NCBI GenBank assembly: GCA_965248335.1
Contig: CBDFIY010000002.1
Location: forward strand, 558,001-622,000
Direction: 5' to 3'
Source of the DNA: CAKMZU01 sp965248335
Lineage (GTDB): Bacteria; Pseudomonadota; Gammaproteobacteria; Pseudomonadales; DT-91
Length of the DNA: 64,000 nt
Below are positions 46,138 to 54,603 of this stretch, piece by piece. The notes under the pieces are model-generated. The model had not been told where the DNA came from. It did no database searches and was given only the letters and a program-made list of their open reading frames with translations. Made by a program: the position numbers and the translations under genes. Position 1 is the first letter of the stretch, and every line of letters begins with the position of its first letter.

Positions 46138-48414
46138 TTAAAAAGTACGGTTGGATAAATTTATCTTAGCCGCTTCTTTCTGATCGGTTTTTTCGATTTT
46201 TATCGCACCCTGCTTAAAAGCCGGTTGCCGTGAATATGGATCAAGCAAACCTAAACTCAATCGGTTAATACAGTTGTGGAAGTGGAAAGGGATAAACACC
46301 ATATTTTCAGGCACGCGGCTCGTGAGCTGAGCCATAACGATGGCATCGCCACGTAGGCTTTTCAACTTGACGTATTCCATACTGCGAATCCCCAGTTTAG
46401 CGGCTGCGGCAGGGTTCATTTCCATGAAGGGCGTTGGTGAGAATTTATTACAGTTACCGACTTTCCCTGTTTTTGTACGTGTATGAAAATGTTCGACTAA
46501 ACGACCTGAGTTTAACCAGAAAGGGTATTCCTCACAGGGGCGCTCATTGTTGTCGTTAAAGGGCATCGACAAGATTTTTGCTTTGCCGTCAGGAAACTGG
46601 AAGATGCCGTCTGTGTAGAGCCGCTGATTGCCTTTTCTGACGTCGCTGTGATCAGTGGGTAGGTTTTCGCCATGAATATTAATGGCTTCAACAGCGGTAA
46701 ATTGGTTTTTATGGTCTTGCTCGGAGTAAGGCCATTGAATGCCACGCGAAGCCTCGATACGGTCGTGACTCATGCCTGATATATCTAACATGCGCTCGTT
46801 GCCGTTTACGCTGTCGCCATTGACAGACAAGTGCTTCATTTCATCAAAAACTTCAGAGGCAGTTTCTGGAAAATTCATCGTCTTATGATTATCCCAACGC
46901 TTAGCAAGCTGATTAAAAATCCATAAGTCTGACTTTGAGTTACCTGGGGGTTGTACAACTTGCCGAGTGACGTTAACGCGGCGCTCTGTATTGGTGAAAC
47001 AGCCGGTTTTTTCGGCCCAAACGGCACCAGGAAAGTAGACGTTGGCATAATCAACCGTTTCGCAATCTTCGTAGCTGTCTTGAACGACACAAAATTCGAC
47101 GTTTTTGAAATTTTCACGAATGCGCGCCGTGTTTGGCATGGATGTCAGTGGGTTGGTTGCGACGATCCATAAGGCTTTGATTTTTCCGGTTTCAATTGCA
47201 GGAAAAATATCGGTTTCTTTTAAGCCAACTTTTTCTGGGAAAAAATCCTCATCAACATGCCAAAACTGAGCAACTTCCTTACGATGCGCCGGGTTTTCTA
47301 AAATACGATAGCCAGGCAAACCTGAGCAGCTTGACCACTCGCGTGTGCCCATGGCGTTACACTGACCTGTGATTGAGAGTGATGTGCCGCCGGGCTTTCC
47401 GATGTTTCCGGTGATGAGATTAAGATTGTTGATCGCTGCAACGCCATCTGATCCGTGTGTGGATTGGTTGATGCCCATGGTCCACACACTCATCGCTCGG
47501 CTCGCTTTTGCGTAAATGCGTGCGACTTCACGAATGGTGTCAGGCTCGATGCCACAAATGACTGAAGCATCTTCAGGTGAGTAGTCTTTGACGAGTTCGC
47601 GGAATTCTTCAATACCGTTGGTGCTTTGCTCGATATAGGCTTTATCCTCTAAACCCTCGTCGAGAATGACATAAGCAAAAGCGTTGAGTAATGCTAAGTC
47701 TGTACCGGGTAAGATAGGCAGGTAGTAATCAGCCATTTGTCCCATCATGGTTTTACGCGGATCAATGACAACGACAGGAAACGTGCGTTTTTCGAGTGCT
47801 TCTTTTAAGCGCCAGTAGATAATCGGGTGTTGTTCAGGAATGTTTGACCCGAAGGCCATGAAGCACTCTGTATGCTCAAAATCATCGTAGCAACCGGGCG
47901 GGCCATCGGAACCGAAAGAGCGCTTGTAACCCGAGACAGCGGAGGCCATACAAAGCGTGGTGTTACCATCGTAATTGTTCGTGCCGATTAATCCTCTAAC
48001 GAGTTTTCCAAGTGTGTAGAATTCTTCTGTAAAAATTTGGCCAGTAGACACGATGCCGATACTGTCACGACCGTATTTTTCTTGAATACGTTTGAATTCA
48101 GCGGCCGTCTTATCGAAGGCGGTATCCCAGTCGGTAATTTGAAAGTCATCATCAATCGAATCGCGTATTTTTGGATCAAGGCCACGACCGTTGCCCTGAA
48201 AAATGCCTGCTTCGGTTAACCCTTTAACGCAAAGCTTGCCACGGTTAACATCCGCACCACCAACGCCACGTGTGGTGACAGGGGTGCCTTCTTTATTCAG
48301 GCCAACTTCGATAGAGCAGCCGACTGAACAATAACCGCAGGTGGTGTATTTCCAATCGGTAACCCCTTTGTTATTGATGATGATAGGGTTCTTTTTTTTA
48401 CGTCCAAAAAGCAT
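46138..48414 (-). CDS. nasA: Assimilatory nitrate reductase catalytic subunit
   Basis: The 758-residue molybdopterin oxidoreductase lacks a Tat signal, so it is cytoplasmic. The N-terminal 4Fe-4S site is CGYCSVGC...GKLCVKG. MGINQSTHG and NLITGNIGKPGGTSLSITGQ are pterin-binding landmarks, and the molydop-binding domain lies near 640-740. It is shorter than NasA proteins with a C-terminal 2Fe-2S BFD domain, and nearer NarB in length. It reduces nitrate to nitrite for NirBD. It follows nirD by 32 bp. Confidence 0.92.
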   Translation of the reverse strand: MLFGRKKKNPIIINNKGVTDWKYTTCGYCSVGCSIEVGLNKEGTPVTTRGVGGADVNRGKLCVKGLTEAGIFQGNGRGLDPKIRDSIDDDFQITDWDTAFDKTAAEFKRIQEKYGRDSIGIVSTGQIFTEEFYTLGKLVRGLIGTNNYDGNTTLCMASAVSGYKRSFGSDGPPGCYDDFEHTECFMAFGSNIPEQHPIIYWRLKEALEKRTFPVVVIDPRKTMMGQMADYYLPILPGTDLALLNAFAYVILDEGLEDKAYIEQSTNGIEEFRELVKDYSPEDASVICGIEPDTIREVARIYAKASRAMSVWTMGINQSTHGSDGVAAINNLNLITGNIGKPGGTSLSITGQCNAMGTREWSSCSGLPGYRILENPAHRKEVAQFWHVDEDFFPEKVGLKETDIFPAIETGKIKALWIVATNPLTSMPNTARIRENFKNVEFCVVQDSYEDCETVDYANVYFPGAVWAEKTGCFTNTERRVNVTRQVVQPPGNSKSDLWIFNQLAKRWDNHKTMNFPETASEVFDEMKHLSVNGDSVNGNERMLDISGMSHDRIEASRGIQWPYSEQDHKNQFTAVEAINIHGENLPTDHSDVRKGNQRLYTDGIFQFPDGKAKILSMPFNDNNERPCEEYPFWLNSGRLVEHFHTRTKTGKVGNCNKFSPTPFMEMNPAAAAKLGIRSMEYVKLKSLRGDAIVMAQLTSRVPENMVFIPFHFHNCINRLSLGLLDPYSRQPAFKQGAIKIEKTDQKEAAKINLSNRTF

Positions 48415-48446
48415 GTCTTTATCTCGTTTTTTGGCTTTTTGCCACG

Positions 48447-48794
48447 TTATGCCGTGGCAGTTTCTTTAACGTCAACTTGTACCATGGCACCATCAAGTTT
48501 CACGGCCCAAGTATCGAGTTTTACGGTGCTATCTTCTAAGCATTGGCCGGTTACCAGATCAAAGTGTTGTTTGTAGATTGGTGACGCGACAACGAGCTTA
48601 TCTTGCAGTGACCCAACAATGCCCCTCGATAAAACGTTTGCTTCCGAGAAGGGATCGTAATTACTGATAGCAAAAATTTGCTCGCTATCGCCTTGGGTAA
48701 TGCGAAAAATAGCAACTTGTTCGTCATCAATTAATGCGGCTCTTCCACTGTTAGGAAGAATGTCATTTAGTGGGCAAATCGTATTCCAGCTCAT
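48447..48794 (-). CDS. nirD: Nitrite reductase small subunit
   Basis: The protein has 115 residues from ATG 48794 with AAGGA upstream; a TTG one codon earlier is also possible. It is a Rieske-like NirD fold with ICPLNDILPNSGRAALIDDEQVAIFRI, in which the canonical iron ligands are absent, as in NirD. It lies 15 bp after nirB and pairs with it in NADH-dependent nitrite reduction to ammonium. Confidence 0.93.
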   Translation of the reverse strand: MSWNTICPLNDILPNSGRAALIDDEQVAIFRITQGDSEQIFAISNYDPFSEANVLSRGIVGSLQDKLVVASPIYKQHFDLVTGQCLEDSTVKLDTWAVKLDGAMVQVDVKETATA

Positions 48795-48809
48795 CAATTT
48801 TTTCCTTGT

Positions 48810-51350
48810 TTAAACAGCGCTTGCGATGATGTCTATCTTCTCGCCAGACGTTGCTGGACGAATCTGATCACGCTCACGAACAAATACAACGTTTGTGTCT
48901 GTTGCATCAGGCGCGTTAACAAAAGGGGTGAAGCGTTTAACTTTCTCAGCATCTTCAATGGTTGTTTTCCACTCGCATTGATAACGATTAACGACTTCTT
49001 GCATATCGGCTTCAAGTTCTGCACAGATGCCGAGTTTATCATCGATGATGACGCTTTGTAGGTACGCCATACCACCTTCAAGATTTTCGAACCATACAGA
49101 GGTGCGTTGTAATCGATCGCCCGTTCGGACATAGAACATCAATAAACGGTCTATATATGTCATTAAGGTTTCTTTGTCTAAATCGCTCGCAAAGAGATCA
49201 CCGTGACGCGGTTTCATGCCGCCATTGCCGCAGGTGTAGAGGTTCCAGCCATTTTCGGTAGCGATGATGCCGATGTCTTTTGATTGGGCTTCCGCACATT
49301 CACGTGTACAGCCGGATACGGCGAATTTGATTTTATGGGGAGAACGTAAGCCTTTGTAGCGGTTCTCGATTTCGATTGCAAAGCCGACTGAATCATCAAC
49401 ACCGTAACGGCACCAAGTAGAACCAACGCATGATTTTACTGTTCTTAACGATTTTCCGTAGGCGTGCCCAGTTTCGAAGCCAGCATCAATCATTTTTTTC
49501 CAAATTTCAGGCAGCTGTTCTTGTTTTGCACCAAAAAGGTCAATACGTTGACCACCTGTGACTTTGGTATAAAGATCGTATTCTTTGGCTATTTGACCAA
49601 GGGCGATGAGTTTGTCGGGTGTGACTTCTCCGCCAGCCATGCGAGGGACGATGGAGTAGGTGCCGTCTTTTTGCATGTTACCCATAAAATAGTCATTGGT
49701 GTCTTGGTTGACGGCATGTTCGTCTTGCAAGATGTAATCATTCCAGCAAGACGCAAAGATAGAGGCAGCGGTTGGGCGGCAAATATCGCAGCCATGTCCT
49801 TTGCCGTGTTTTTCAATAAGTTCGCCGAAATTTTTAATCTCACCTACGCGAATCAAGTGGAATAATTCTTGGCGCGTATAAGGAAAATGCTCACAAAGGT
49901 CGGTATTGACTTCAAGGCCTAAGTTTTCCATTTCAGCGTTCATGACCTGCGTGCTCAGTGCCGCACAACCCCCACAGCTGGTTGCAGCGCCCGTACAAGA
50001 TTTGATATCGCCGATAGTGCAGCTGCCGGCTTGAACGGCTGCGTTAATGTCGCCTTTGGTGACGTTATTACACGAACAAATCACGGCAGTATCAGGTAGC
50101 ATGTCAACGCCCAATGTGGCACCGCCTGATCCATCCCGGTTAGGGAGAATTAATGTGTCTGGGTGTTCTGGAAGATCAATACCGTTAAGTGCATATTGTA
50201 AAAGTGAATCGTAATCAGATGTGTCGCCTACCAATACCGCACCCAATAATTTGGTGTTATCTTCAGAGACCACGATTTTTTTGTACACTTCAGCGGGTTG
50301 GTCTTCGTAGGTGTAAGTTTTTGCGCCTTGTGAATTGGCATGTGCATCACCAATAGAGCCTACGTCAACGCCCATAAGCTTTAATTTAGTGCTCATGTCG
50401 AAGCCTGTAAATTCCGTCATGCCGGTATCCGTGATTTGCTCTGCAGCAATCACTGCCATTTGGTTACAGGGTGCGATCAAGCCATAGATACGGCCGTTCC
50501 ATAATGAACACTCACCAACGGCAAAGATGTTTTTATCCGAGGTACGACAATAGTTGTCGATCACAATGCCGCCGCGTTCGCCAATCTCTAAATCACTCTG
50601 ACGGGCTAGTGCATCTTGGGGCCGAATACCTGCTGAGAATACGATGATATCGGTCTCTAGCACTTCGCCGTCTGCGAATTCCATTTTATGAACTGCTGTG
50701 TCGCCATCGACAATCTGTTTTGTATTTTTACTGGTGTGAACGCCCACACCTAAGTCGGCAATCTTGGCTTTAAGTATATCGCCACCGCCCGCATCGACCT
50801 GTACGGCCATGAGCCTTGGTGCAAATTCGACCACGTGGGTTTTTAATTCTAAGTCATGCAGTGCTTTGGCAGCTTCTAGGCCAAGCAGCCCACCACCAAC
50901 AACTGCCCCTACTTTTGCCGTTTTGGCGGCTTCGGTAATCGCTTCAAGGTCATCAATGGTTCGGTAAACAAAGGTGTTTTTTCTGTCGTGCCCCGGTACG
51001 GGCGGTACAAATGGGTAGGAGCCGGTCGCTAGTACTAATGTGTCATAAGTGTACACATTGTTACTTGCTGCCTTGATGGTTTTTTTCGTACGGTCAATCT
51101 CCGTGATTTGTTCGTCCGTAATGCATGTAATGTTGTTGTCGCTATAAAATGCAGTGGTGCCCATCTCTATACCAGAGGGGTCTCGTGTTTCAAACCATGC
51201 CGTTAAATAAACACGGTTATAGGCAGGTAGGGATTCTTCACCGATAACGGTAATGTCGTATTGATCTTCCTTTCCAGTGGCTAGCATCGTTTCGATGAAT
51301 TTGTGAGCAACAGGCCCGTTACCAACAATGACAATCTTTTCTTTCTGCAT
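48810..51350 (-). CDS. nirB: NADH-dependent nitrite reductase large subunit
   Basis: The 846-residue enzyme has in order an FAD/NAD module (VIVGNGPVAHKFIE; VGAVVGGGLLGLEAAKAL), a BFD-type 2Fe-2S domain (CSCNNVTKGDI...CTGAATSCGGC) and the sulfite/nitrite reductase domain with sirohaem-4Fe-4S cysteines (CVGSTWCRYG...GCTRECAEAQSK). It heads the minus-strand nir-nas operon, with a sigma-54 promoter 43-57 bp before its ATG. Confidence 0.96.
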   Translation of the reverse strand: MQKEKIVIVGNGPVAHKFIETMLATGKEDQYDITVIGEESLPAYNRVYLTAWFETRDPSGIEMGTTAFYSDNNITCITDEQITEIDRTKKTIKAASNNVYTYDTLVLATGSYPFVPPVPGHDRKNTFVYRTIDDLEAITEAAKTAKVGAVVGGGLLGLEAAKALHDLELKTHVVEFAPRLMAVQVDAGGGDILKAKIADLGVGVHTSKNTKQIVDGDTAVHKMEFADGEVLETDIIVFSAGIRPQDALARQSDLEIGERGGIVIDNYCRTSDKNIFAVGECSLWNGRIYGLIAPCNQMAVIAAEQITDTGMTEFTGFDMSTKLKLMGVDVGSIGDAHANSQGAKTYTYEDQPAEVYKKIVVSEDNTKLLGAVLVGDTSDYDSLLQYALNGIDLPEHPDTLILPNRDGSGGATLGVDMLPDTAVICSCNNVTKGDINAAVQAGSCTIGDIKSCTGAATSCGGCAALSTQVMNAEMENLGLEVNTDLCEHFPYTRQELFHLIRVGEIKNFGELIEKHGKGHGCDICRPTAASIFASCWNDYILQDEHAVNQDTNDYFMGNMQKDGTYSIVPRMAGGEVTPDKLIALGQIAKEYDLYTKVTGGQRIDLFGAKQEQLPEIWKKMIDAGFETGHAYGKSLRTVKSCVGSTWCRYGVDDSVGFAIEIENRYKGLRSPHKIKFAVSGCTRECAEAQSKDIGIIATENGWNLYTCGNGGMKPRHGDLFASDLDKETLMTYIDRLLMFYVRTGDRLQRTSVWFENLEGGMAYLQSVIIDDKLGICAELEADMQEVVNRYQCEWKTTIEDAEKVKRFTPFVNAPDATDTNVVFVRERDQIRPATSGEKIDIIASAV

Positions 51351-51392
51351 GATAGAAGTCCAAATGTTCTTGAATAGTGCAGTTTAAAAAAA

Positions 51393-51407
51393 GCAAAAAC
51401 CGTGCCG
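51393..51407 (-). promoter_or_regulatory. Sigma-54 promoter of the nirB operon
   Basis: On the minus strand CGGCACGGTTTTTGC has GG and GC separated by the required 12-bp step and closely fits TGGCACG-N4-TTGC. It would start transcription about 30 nt before the nirB ATG, so the operon needs RpoN and an activator such as NtrC. Confidence 0.75.
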
Positions 51408-51479
51408 TGTTGTGTTTTTAGCAATTGTTCGTTCTTCTTATATGTTTGCGCGGTAAGTTTTTAGTGGGCCATTATTATT

Positions 51480-51608
51480 TATACCCATCGGAATTGGAGA
51501 TGCAAGAAGGCGGCAAGCGAGCGAATCCCCATAAGCTTACAATCAGTAAGTGATTGGGGGGGAGCGAGTGCGGACAACGCCCTTGCATCTTCAAGGGTGA
51601 TCGGTATA
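51480..51608 (+). repeat. MITE-like repeat, full copy 3
   Basis: This 129-bp copy is in the orientation of copy 1, with a few substitutions and one extra G. It lies between the nirB promoter and the candidate NtrC site at 51618-51634, so its insertion would have lengthened the enhancer-promoter distance. Confidence 0.85.
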
Positions 51609-51617
51609 TATCTGTAA

Positions 51618-51634
51618 CGCCCTATTTTGGTGCG
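51618..51634. promoter_or_regulatory. Candidate NtrC enhancer site
   Basis: CGCCCTATTTTGGTGCG resembles the dyad NtrC site (TGCACTA-N3-TGGTGCA type), with mismatches in the left half. It lies about 165 bp upstream of the transporter promoter and 210 bp from the nirB promoter, workable enhancer distances for both. Confidence 0.5.
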
Positions 51635-51799
51635 GCGCCTGTCATATTTGTCGACTTCTATTCGCTATTCGATCAGTAGGGTTGAGTGTTGTCTTTAGTT
51701 ATAGCTAATAAGGTTGTTGCAACGATTCATGTCTTTTATGCGTGCGTGCTCTGCATGTAGTCGTTATTTCAAATAATAAATAGGGCTATTTTATATTTG

Positions 51800-51815
51800 T
51801 GGCATAACCTTTGCT
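51800..51815 (+). promoter_or_regulatory. Sigma-54 promoter of the nitrate transporter
   Basis: TGGCATAACCTTTGCT has GG and GC 12 bp apart and matches the -24/-12 consensus well. The predicted start lies about 55 nt before the transporter ATG. It matches the divergent sigma-54 promoter of nirB. Confidence 0.75.
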
Positions 51816-51880
51816 TTTTCTCTGTTGTCATGACATTTGTGTTTGACAGTTAATATTCTCAAAACGAAGTAGGTTGATTT

Positions 51881-53362
51881 ATGTCTTCGGATAAATTTTC
51901 GGTTTTTGATTTCTCTGATCCAAAAACGCGTATATTGCACTACTCATGGATTGCTTTCTTTATTACCTTCTTCATGTGGTTTTGTCATGCTTCACTTATG
52001 CCTTACATCAAAGAAACCTTTGATCTGACGACGGCAGAAGCAAAGGCGCTACTCTTTTTAAATGTTGCATTAACCATTCCTGCTCGTATTTTTACCGGTG
52101 CATTAGTGGATCGTTTTGGTCCACGCCTTATGTACAGCTTACTGCTGGCTGTATCAGGCATTCTTTGTTTGGCTTTTTCTCTTGCGCAAAGCTATGAGCA
52201 GCTCGCTGTGGCACGCTTTCTTTTAGGGTTTACGGGCGCGGGCTTTGTTATCGGTATCCGATTGGTCACTGAGTGGTATCCTGTGCGTCAAGCTGGCTCT
52301 GCGCAGGGCATTTATGGCGGTTGGGGGAATTTTGGTGCGGCGATAGCGAATTTTAGTTTGCCCGTAATGGCTGTGGCTTTTGCTACAGTGATGACAGATG
52401 GCTGGCGTGGTGCGGTGGCAGTATCGGGCGTCGTCTCTCTTCTATATGCAGGTGTTTTTTATGTCAAGGTGAGAAATACCCCTAAAGGTGCTACCTACTT
52501 TTCGCCCAAGAAATTTGGCCCGATGGAAGTGACGAGCTTTGGTGATTTCGTGCTTTATGCCATCATGAGTGCACCGATCTTTTTAGCTATTGCGATTATT
52601 TGCTGGCGTTTATCGCCATCAGGCGTGTCCTTGTTAAGTCAAAATATTACTTATGCCATTTGGGGTGGTTTAGCCATTTGGTATGCGTGGCAGGTGGTGA
52701 ATATTTTTCGTATTAACGCGAGCAATATCAAAGATGGTGTGCCTGAGTTACATCGTTATAAATTTAAACAAGTCGCTATGCTAGATTTGGCCTATATGGT
52801 GACTTTTGGTTCAGAGGTGGCGGTGGTTTCTATGTTGCCATTGATGTTTACGAGTGAGGAGTTTGGTTACTCACCAGCAAAAGCCGCAATCTTGGCAGGT
52901 TTTTTTATGGCGATGAATCTTGTTGCTCGCCCAGGTGGTGGTTATTTGTCAGATAAAATTGGTCGCAAGAAAACTTTGTTAATGACAGTGTTTTTATCGG
53001 GTGTTGGTTATTTTGGTATGAGTCTCATTACACCTGAGTGGAGTTATGGCGCTATTGTTGCTGTTATTGTATTTTGTTCATTCTTTGTGCAAGCAGGTGC
53101 GGGTGCTACGTTCGGTGTAGTGCCAACAATTAAACGCCGTTTAACAGGGCAAATTGCTGGAATGACAGGTGCTTATGGCAATGTAGGGGCAGCCAGCTAT
53201 TTGCTCGTGAATTCTTTTTACAGCCCTTCCATCTTCTTCATTGTTATTGCTGCAAGTTGCGCACTTGTGGGAGGCTTGCTAGTTGTCTTCCTTGAGGAGC
53301 CAAAAGGACAAATTGCCGAAACTATGCCCGATGGGTCTGTACAGTTGATTGATGTGTCGTAA
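51881..53362 (+). CDS. Nitrate/nitrite transporter, NarK/NNP family (MFS)
   Basis: The 493-residue MFS protein has twelve TMs. The NNP signatures are the Gly-rich YGGWGNFGAAIANF (TM5) and GMTGAYGNVGAASYLLVN (TM11), plus conserved Arg in LGFTGAGFVIGIRLVTEWYP. It imports nitrate for the divergent nasA-nirBD system. Expression from a sigma-54 promoter fits nitrogen limitation. Confidence 0.92.
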   Translation: MSSDKFSVFDFSDPKTRILHYSWIAFFITFFMWFCHASLMPYIKETFDLTTAEAKALLFLNVALTIPARIFTGALVDRFGPRLMYSLLLAVSGILCLAFSLAQSYEQLAVARFLLGFTGAGFVIGIRLVTEWYPVRQAGSAQGIYGGWGNFGAAIANFSLPVMAVAFATVMTDGWRGAVAVSGVVSLLYAGVFYVKVRNTPKGATYFSPKKFGPMEVTSFGDFVLYAIMSAPIFLAIAIICWRLSPSGVSLLSQNITYAIWGGLAIWYAWQVVNIFRINASNIKDGVPELHRYKFKQVAMLDLAYMVTFGSEVAVVSMLPLMFTSEEFGYSPAKAAILAGFFMAMNLVARPGGGYLSDKIGRKKTLLMTVFLSGVGYFGMSLITPEWSYGAIVAVIVFCSFFVQAGAGATFGVVPTIKRRLTGQIAGMTGAYGNVGAASYLLVNSFYSPSIFFIVIAASCALVGGLLVVFLEEPKGQIAETMPDGSVQLIDVS

Positions 53363-53492
53363 GTGTTGTTTTGTTGGGAAAACGTCATTAAGCGATTGTT
53401 AATGCCGTTTTTTAGCTGCTAGTTCGTCGCTGATTTAATAAGCTACATTTATGAATATGTATGTCTCTTGTATTTCTTCTTGAATGCATGCC

Positions 53493-53532
53493 TATACCCA
53501 ACACCTTTGCATCTCCAATTTCGATGGGTATA
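53493..53532 (-). repeat. Shortened MITE-like repeat, 40 bp
   Basis: TATACCCA joined to ACACCTTTGCATCTCCAATT and GATGGGTATA keeps the full right end of an inverted copy but only a stub of the left end. It is a third shortened form of the repeat. Confidence 0.6.
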
Positions 53533-53619
53533 CACCTCTTATGGTTATGAACACGCTTTATATCCGCCCTCTTTTTTTTATGAAAAATTAAATCTATTTA
53601 ATAAAAGTACGCATTGTTT

Positions 53620-53701
53620 CTTTAAAACGCTAAACGGGCGGTTTTCATGGTGTTATAAATCTATTGCTAAAGCTTAAATTAGACGATTCAGCGTTTTAAA
53701 G
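53620..53701. repeat. Perfect 12-bp inverted repeat, 82 bp overall
   Basis: CTTTAAAACGCT (53620-53631) and AGCGTTTTAAAG (53690-53701) are exact inverse copies around 58 bp. They could be the ends of a tiny non-autonomous element or a large stem in the leader of the next gene. The rest of 53363-53792 holds no gene. Confidence 0.5.
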
Positions 53702-53792
53702 TTATGTGTTTTTTTTAATAAAACTTTATTTTATTTTTTATATCAAAGGAAAAATAGAGAAATTAATACCTGTCACTGGAATGGAGCCTAGA

Positions 53793-54359
53793 ATGAAGCG
53801 AATTAATGTATGTGTTCTTGCGTTATCACTCATTTTGTTGAGTGGAAGTACGTTATCGATGAGCGTAGGAGAGATGGCTTTCACGTTACAAGCTAAATTG
53901 CTCTCTCTGCCGTATATTCAAAGCATGGCTGTTTTCAATAGCTGGAGAGGTCAATCTCAAGAAGAATGGTCGAGTTACAAGCAGGAAGATCTAGCAAAAA
54001 AAGCTGCACTTCTGCATGCGTTACACTGGGCTCAAGACCCCATGAGCATAAAGAACACGAATTTTCATGAAGGGCAGCGTATTGCTAGTTTAGTAGAGGA
54101 GTTGGCCGGAGAGTTTATTGTGTCGTATAAAAGTTATCGTGACTCTTTTTTGGCGGGAGAAAAACCTGTTATTTCCATTCCCAAGCATGAAGTGTTGCAA
54201 GAAATGGGCGAGAATAATATACCCAATACCCAAGAAAATTTTGAAACTTGGGAGTTGAAGGTGGCGATGAATAGACTCTCGTACTTTGAGCGAACAGCTG
54301 AACTAGCCACTGTTATTAGTGAAAATAGCTTCGAAACTGTTGAAGAGAAAAGCAAGTAA
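53793..54359 (+). CDS. Putative exported protein, unknown
   Basis: The protein has 188 residues from ATG 53793, with GGAG 7 nt ahead; the longer frame from 53706 has no support. A signal peptide MKRINVCVLALSLILLSGSTLS is clear, without a lipobox. The mature part is helical and charged, with no recognised domain. It lies between a nitrate transporter and a repeat copy. Confidence 0.6.
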   Translation: MKRINVCVLALSLILLSGSTLSMSVGEMAFTLQAKLLSLPYIQSMAVFNSWRGQSQEEWSSYKQEDLAKKAALLHALHWAQDPMSIKNTNFHEGQRIASLVEELAGEFIVSYKSYRDSFLAGEKPVISIPKHEVLQEMGENNIPNTQENFETWELKVAMNRLSYFERTAELATVISENSFETVEEKSK

Positions 54360-54475
54360 GTGTGTTAACGCATACTTACTTTGGGTAGATTTTAGAAAGA
54401 CCTGGTCGGTATTACTGTTTGAATTGCCTGTTTAGGGTAAGCGGCAGAGCTTAGTTATCGTCAGTCAATAGAGCC

Positions 54476-54603
54476 TATACCGATCACACTTGAAGATGCA
54501 AGGGCGTTGGCCGGGCTCGCTCATCCCAATCACTTACGGGGTGTAAGCTCATGGAGATTCGCTCGCTTGCCGCCTTCTTGCATCTCCAATTTCGATGGGT
54601 ATA
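54476..54603 (-). repeat. MITE-like repeat, full copy 4 (inverted)
   Basis: This 128-bp copy is in the orientation of copy 2. Its right part encodes the last 24 residues and stop codon of the kpsS-like gene. Relative to copy 3 it is inverted, so the two bracket the transporter gene and its neighbour. Confidence 0.85.
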
